Below, piece by piece: positions 6,708 to 9,498 of a stretch of DNA of 9,498 nucleotides; the first letter of the stretch is position 1; each line of letters begins with the position of its first letter. The DNA comes from Caldifarciminota bacterium UBA2202 (GTDB lineage: Bacteria > Hydrothermota > 32-111): assembly GCA_002327905.1 (NCBI GenBank), contig DCUY01000108.1:15188-24685 (forward strand), read 5' to 3'. A model generated the notes under the pieces. That model worked only from the letters and a program-made list of their open reading frames with translations, was not told the DNA's origin and did no database searches. The translations under genes and the position numbers were made by a program.

Positions 6708-8636
6708 ATGAAGATCAGAAACACTTTTATCATTTTAATCTTTCTCTTTTTACTCCTGAATGCACAGGCACTCGGTGCGTATTCCAATAATTCATCAATC
6801 ATAGGTAAGGAGAAAGTTTGGATATTCTTCAAAGATAAAGGCCCGACTGCAAAATCGGATGAATTTTTTAAATTAAATAAAAATTATATAACGGATGAAT
6901 CTAAAGAGCGTAGAAGAGAGAAGGGAAAATCTCTTCAGACATTAATGGATATTCCTGTCAATGAAACTTATATAAGCGAACTTAAAAAACTGAATATATC
7001 AGTTGTAAATAAATCAAAATGGCTCAATGCCGTAACAGCATATATTTCGAAAAAAGAGGAGACTGAAATAAAAAAACTGAATTTTGTTTCAAAAATTCAG
7101 AAGGTAGCAATAGGTGTTTCGGATATTGATATGCTTCCCGTTGAAAAATCAATTCTTGAAAAAAAGAATGCATTCGCGGATTCTGTTGTTGATCTTTACT
7201 ATTACGGGCCCAATTCGGAGAACCAGATAAAGATTATGAATGTAAACAAACTTCATAATATGGGCTATACAGGAAAGGGAGTGCGCATAGCTCTTTTCGA
7301 CACAGGGCTTCTTATGACAAGAGAAGTGGATGTTATTGACAATTCAGCGACTCCTCCGGAGACGACTTGGACCGCTCCTGTTCCTAGGCATTCTGCTCTT
7401 GAAGATGTGAACATCATCACATCGTATGACTTTGTAAAAAATTATCCTTTTGCAGGAATAACAGAGGGAGGCGCATCAGATGAGGTGAGACAGCTTGACC
7501 ACGGAACAAAGATGCTTGCCCTAATCGCAGGTTATGCAAGCGGAGAGATTGTTTCTCCTGCTTTCGGAGCGGATTTTCTTATAGCAAAAACAGAGATAGT
7601 CGATTCCGAAATAGTCTCTGAAGAAGATAATTGGATAAGAGCGGTGGAATGGGCTGATTCACTCGGAGCTGACATAATTTCAAGTTCTTTGGGATACAAA
7701 GAATGGTATCCTTATTCAGTAATGACAGGAGATTCCACAAACATTTCAAAGATTGCGAATATCGCCTCCGACTCATTCGGAATACTTGTAGTAAATTCAA
7801 TCGGAAATATAAAAAACATAGATGTTGACTCGCCTGACACGATGATAGTTGCTCCTGCAGATGCTTTTAGCGTATTGGCAGTGGGAGGAGTCGATGACAA
7901 CAAGCTTCATTCCACAGTATCCGCTACAGGACCGACTTACGATGTATTAATTGACACTTTAGGGCTTAATGTGAGATATAAACCTGACATCTGCGCGCTT
8001 GCAGAATGGCCGTATACTGTGACAGATTCCGCAGAGGGATTTAATTATACTCTCGGAACTTCCGGAGCTGCGGCTCTTATAGCTGGGGGAAGCGCTCTGA
8101 TACTGCAGGCACATCCGAACTGGTCTCCTGATTTTGTGAGAAATGCTCTGTATAATACTGCGTATGCTCCTTTTGAATCTACAGAACCGGAGACGACATA
8201 CTATAAAACTCCTAACCAGACAGTCGGATACGGAATTGCGGATTTTTATTCAGCAGTAATGTTTGCAGATACTGATGAAGTATTTGAAATAGAGAAAAAT
8301 CAACTGCTTCCTCCATTCCCGAATCCTTTTTCACTGTCATCAGGAAACATAGTGATTCCATTTGAACTTAAGCGCACAATTTCAAATTTGATGCTTTATA
8401 TTTACACAATAGACGGACGGCTTGTTTATTATTCTAAAAAGAGTAATCTTCTTCCGGGAATTTATGACACGCGGGAAAATGCTTTTATGTGGAATGGGAT
8501 CCCCTCTCTTGACGGATACTCATTTTCAGGTTATACTAATACAGTCGGGACAGAGAGAGTCAAACCGGGAGTTTATATTGTTATGCTTGAAACCGGATTT
8601 GAAAAAACATTGAAAAAGATTTCTATAATCCCCTAA
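6708..8636 (+). CDS. Secreted subtilisin-like serine protease (S8) with C-terminal sorting-type domain
   Basis: 642-residue predicted exported endopeptidase. Domains in order: signal peptide (about 1-24, cleavage after AQA at 19-21 or LGA at 22-24). Then an I9-like inhibitory propeptide (about 36-135) with the DIPVNETYISEL and SKWLNAVTAYI blocks typical of this group. Then the S8 catalytic domain (about 175-520) with Asp198 in FDTG, His265 in DHGT, oxyanion Asn367 in SIGN and Ser452 in GTSGAA. The usual Pro of GTSxAAP is Leu here. A C-terminal beta domain (about 535-642) starts with PPFPNPF and ends VKPGVYIVMLETGFEKTLKK. It resembles FlgD-like / type IX secretion C-terminal domains, so surface attachment or secretion through the outer membrane is likely, though no secretion genes are visible. 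Substrate unknown: scavenging or processing are both possible. No paralogue or partner in the window. Confidence 0.9.
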   Translation: MKIRNTFIILIFLFLLLNAQALGAYSNNSSIIGKEKVWIFFKDKGPTAKSDEFFKLNKNYITDESKERRREKGKSLQTLMDIPVNETYISELKKLNISVVNKSKWLNAVTAYISKKEETEIKKLNFVSKIQKVAIGVSDIDMLPVEKSILEKKNAFADSVVDLYYYGPNSENQIKIMNVNKLHNMGYTGKGVRIALFDTGLLMTREVDVIDNSATPPETTWTAPVPRHSALEDVNIITSYDFVKNYPFAGITEGGASDEVRQLDHGTKMLALIAGYASGEIVSPAFGADFLIAKTEIVDSEIVSEEDNWIRAVEWADSLGADIISSSLGYKEWYPYSVMTGDSTNISKIANIASDSFGILVVNSIGNIKNIDVDSPDTMIVAPADAFSVLAVGGVDDNKLHSTVSATGPTYDVLIDTLGLNVRYKPDICALAEWPYTVTDSAEGFNYTLGTSGAAALIAGGSALILQAHPNWSPDFVRNALYNTAYAPFESTEPETTYYKTPNQTVGYGIADFYSAVMFADTDEVFEIEKNQLLPPFPNPFSLSSGNIVIPFELKRTISNLMLYIYTIDGRLVYYSKKSNLLPGIYDTRENAFMWNGIPSLDGYSFSGYTNTVGTERVKPGVYIVMLETGFEKTLKKISIIP

Positions 8637-8662
8637 TTCTATCTTCCTCAACCCCCTCCCTA

Positions 8663-8694
8663 GACGGCCCTGCAATGGGGCCGTCGCTTTTTTT
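8663..8694 (+). terminator. Rho-independent terminator after the protease gene
   Basis: GACGGCCC (8663-8670) and GGGCCGTC (8678-8685) form a perfect 8-bp GC-rich stem with a 7-base loop. GC and seven T (8688-8694) follow. It starts 26 bases after the protease stop and separates it from the following gene. It is the clearest terminator in the window. Confidence 0.93.
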
Positions 8695-8695
8695 A

Positions 8696-8723
8696 TTGAC
8701 TTTTTACACACAGCAAATAGAAT
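8696..8723 (+). promoter_or_regulatory. Predicted sigma-70-type promoter for the L,D-transpeptidase gene
   Basis: TTGACT (8696-8701), a 16-base spacer and TAGAAT (8718-8723) each differ from consensus by one base. They sit immediately after a strong terminator, where a new promoter is needed. Transcription starting about seven bases past the -10 would begin at or next to the ATG at 8730, which lacks a Shine-Dalgarno, so the mRNA may be leaderless. Confidence 0.5.
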
Positions 8724-8729
8724 ATATCA

Positions 8730-9347
8730 ATGAATAAAACAATTGTTATTATTTTATTGATTCTCTTCTCATCCTGTTACAATGCAGAGTCAATCAGGAT
8801 GAATGAAGTTATTTCCGAAAGCACAGAGAATGCGGAGGATTCATTGGCGGTAAAAAATGAAGATGTCAGAGATTCCCTGAAAATTGATTATGTTCTTCTT
8901 TCGGAGAATGAAAAAGAGAAGAATAAAATAATAATAAGCAAAAAGAATTTTATGTTGGCTCTTTATTATGATTCCGTCAAGATAAAAGAGTATTCTGTTG
9001 CTGTCGGCAAAAATCCTGAAGATAAAGTGAGAGTGGGGGATAATGCAACTCCGCTCGGCAGTTTTTATATTATAAGAATTGAGGGCTCATCTTTTTGGAC
9101 TCATGATTTTAAGGACGGGAAGGGTGAAATCAAAGGCGCTTATGGTCCGTATTTTCTTCGTCTGAAGACAGGGACTGATGCAACTCTGTCAGGAAAAGAG
9201 TGGAAGGGGATAGGAATTCACGGAACTCATGACAATTCTTCCATAGGAACAAATGCGTCAGAGGGGTGCATCAGAATGAAAAATGAGGAACTTGTTGATT
9301 TGATGCGGTTTGTGGAAACAGGAACTAAAGTTGAAATTATAGAATAA
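8730..9347 (+). CDS. L,D-transpeptidase family lipoprotein (YkuD domain)
   Basis: 205 residues. The N-terminus is a lipoprotein signal with a hydrophobic core and lipobox FSSC, giving lipidated Cys16, so the protein should be membrane-anchored on the periplasmic side. An acidic linker (about 17-60) leads to a YkuD domain (about 65-204) with GDNATPLGSFYI (103-114), GIHGTH (162-167) carrying His164, and SEGCIRM (177-183) carrying catalytic Cys180 and Arg182. The family motif is usually SHGC; Glu replaces that His. Such enzymes form 3-3 peptidoglycan cross-links or attach proteins to peptidoglycan; which one applies here cannot be read. The ATG at 8730 is supported by the signal peptide, but no Shine-Dalgarno is visible. 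It has its own promoter and follows a terminator, so it is likely expressed separately. Confidence 0.9.
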   Translation: MNKTIVIILLILFSSCYNAESIRMNEVISESTENAEDSLAVKNEDVRDSLKIDYVLLSENEKEKNKIIISKKNFMLALYYDSVKIKEYSVAVGKNPEDKVRVGDNATPLGSFYIIRIEGSSFWTHDFKDGKGEIKGAYGPYFLRLKTGTDATLSGKEWKGIGIHGTHDNSSIGTNASEGCIRMKNEELVDLMRFVETGTKVEIIE

Positions 9348-9410
9348 ATACCGCCAGTTAAATACAGCACATCTCGCGGCAGGAAGCATAGCGCTCATTC
9401 GCTTTGGCCC
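9348..9410. other. Non-coding, more G+C-rich spacer before the repeat array
   Basis: After the transpeptidase stop there is no credible coding frame. From about 9371 the DNA becomes visibly richer in G+C than the genes. It holds a small inverted repeat, AGCG (9390-9393) and CGCT (9400-9403), with a 6-base loop. No T-tract follows, so I do not call a terminator. Confidence 0.4.
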
Positions 9411-9487
9411 ACGGCATACGGCATACGGTATACGGCATACGGTATACGGCTCACGGCTCACGGCTCAAGGCTCAAGGCACATGGCGT
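9411..9487. repeat. Degenerate tandem heptanucleotide array (11 units)
   Basis: Eleven consecutive 7-base units share A at position 1 and GG at positions 3-4. In order they are acggcat twice, acggtat, acggcat, acggtat, acggctc three times, aaggctc, aaggcac and a final weaker atggcgt. Neighbouring units are most alike, as expected from local duplication or slippage followed by drift. The array is intergenic, and the frames crossing it on the minus strand look like period-7 artefacts. Heptanucleotide tandem repeats are known in some genomes, for example the STRR families of cyanobacteria. The array may continue past 9498, although the last 11 bases no longer fit. Confidence 0.9.
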
Positions 9488-9498
9488 CTTTGTCTCGC

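Noticed and set aside
8422..8613. Second-frame + strand ORF inside the protease gene
   Set aside because: It lies wholly inside the conserved C-terminal domain of the protease and shows no independent start signal or protein features.
9258..9461. 67-residue minus-strand frame across the repeat
   Set aside because: Its N-terminal part is the translated heptamer array and the rest is antisense to the transpeptidase, with no ribosome-binding site or family resemblance.
9411..9487. CRISPR array
   Set aside because: The units are contiguous heptamers with no spacers and no cas genes nearby.

Overview
The window is a stretch of an AT-rich bacterial chromosome. Every gene is on the + strand and the coding density is high. 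Bases 1-6619 hold a conserved housekeeping cluster: rpsB (5'-truncated by the window edge), tsf, pyrH, frr, uppS, cdsA, dxr and rseP. Gaps are a few bases or negative, with stop/start overlaps at frr/uppS, uppS/cdsA, cdsA/dxr and dxr/rseP, so the set reads as one transcription unit with translational coupling. It joins translation (S2, EF-Ts, ribosome recycling), UMP phosphorylation, and envelope precursor supply. Dxr feeds the MEP isoprenoid pathway, UppS makes the undecaprenyl carrier, CdsA makes CDP-diacylglycerol, and RseP is an intramembrane protease of envelope signalling. The uppS-cdsA-dxr-rseP order is the one I recall for Bacillus-type genomes; E. coli has dxr before uppS.

Bases 6620-6707 are a non-coding gap with several inverted repeats, followed by a strong ribosome-binding site and a 642-residue secreted subtilisin-like (S8) protease. 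It has a signal peptide, an I9-like propeptide, an intact Asp/His/Ser triad plus oxyanion Asn, and a C-terminal domain of the FlgD-like / type IX secretion sorting type. A strong intrinsic terminator follows at 8663-8694.

Bases 8695-9347 hold an apparently independent unit: a consensus-like promoter and a YkuD-family L,D-transpeptidase lipoprotein. The last 150 bases are non-coding and visibly richer in G+C. They end in a degenerate tandem array of heptanucleotides (9411-9487).

Organism: the C-terminal sorting-type domain, the lipoprotein transpeptidase, the short (200-residue) EF-Ts and the AT-rich codon use (many AGA, ATA and AAA codons) suggest a diderm bacterium of the FCB group or a related candidate phylum (for example WOR-3/Stahlbacteria or Cloacimonadota). 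That placement is inference; the core proteins here would settle it in a tree. I found no mobile element, CRISPR array, tRNA or rRNA, and no clearly new multi-gene system. The least explained parts are the structured gap before the protease and the terminal heptamer array.
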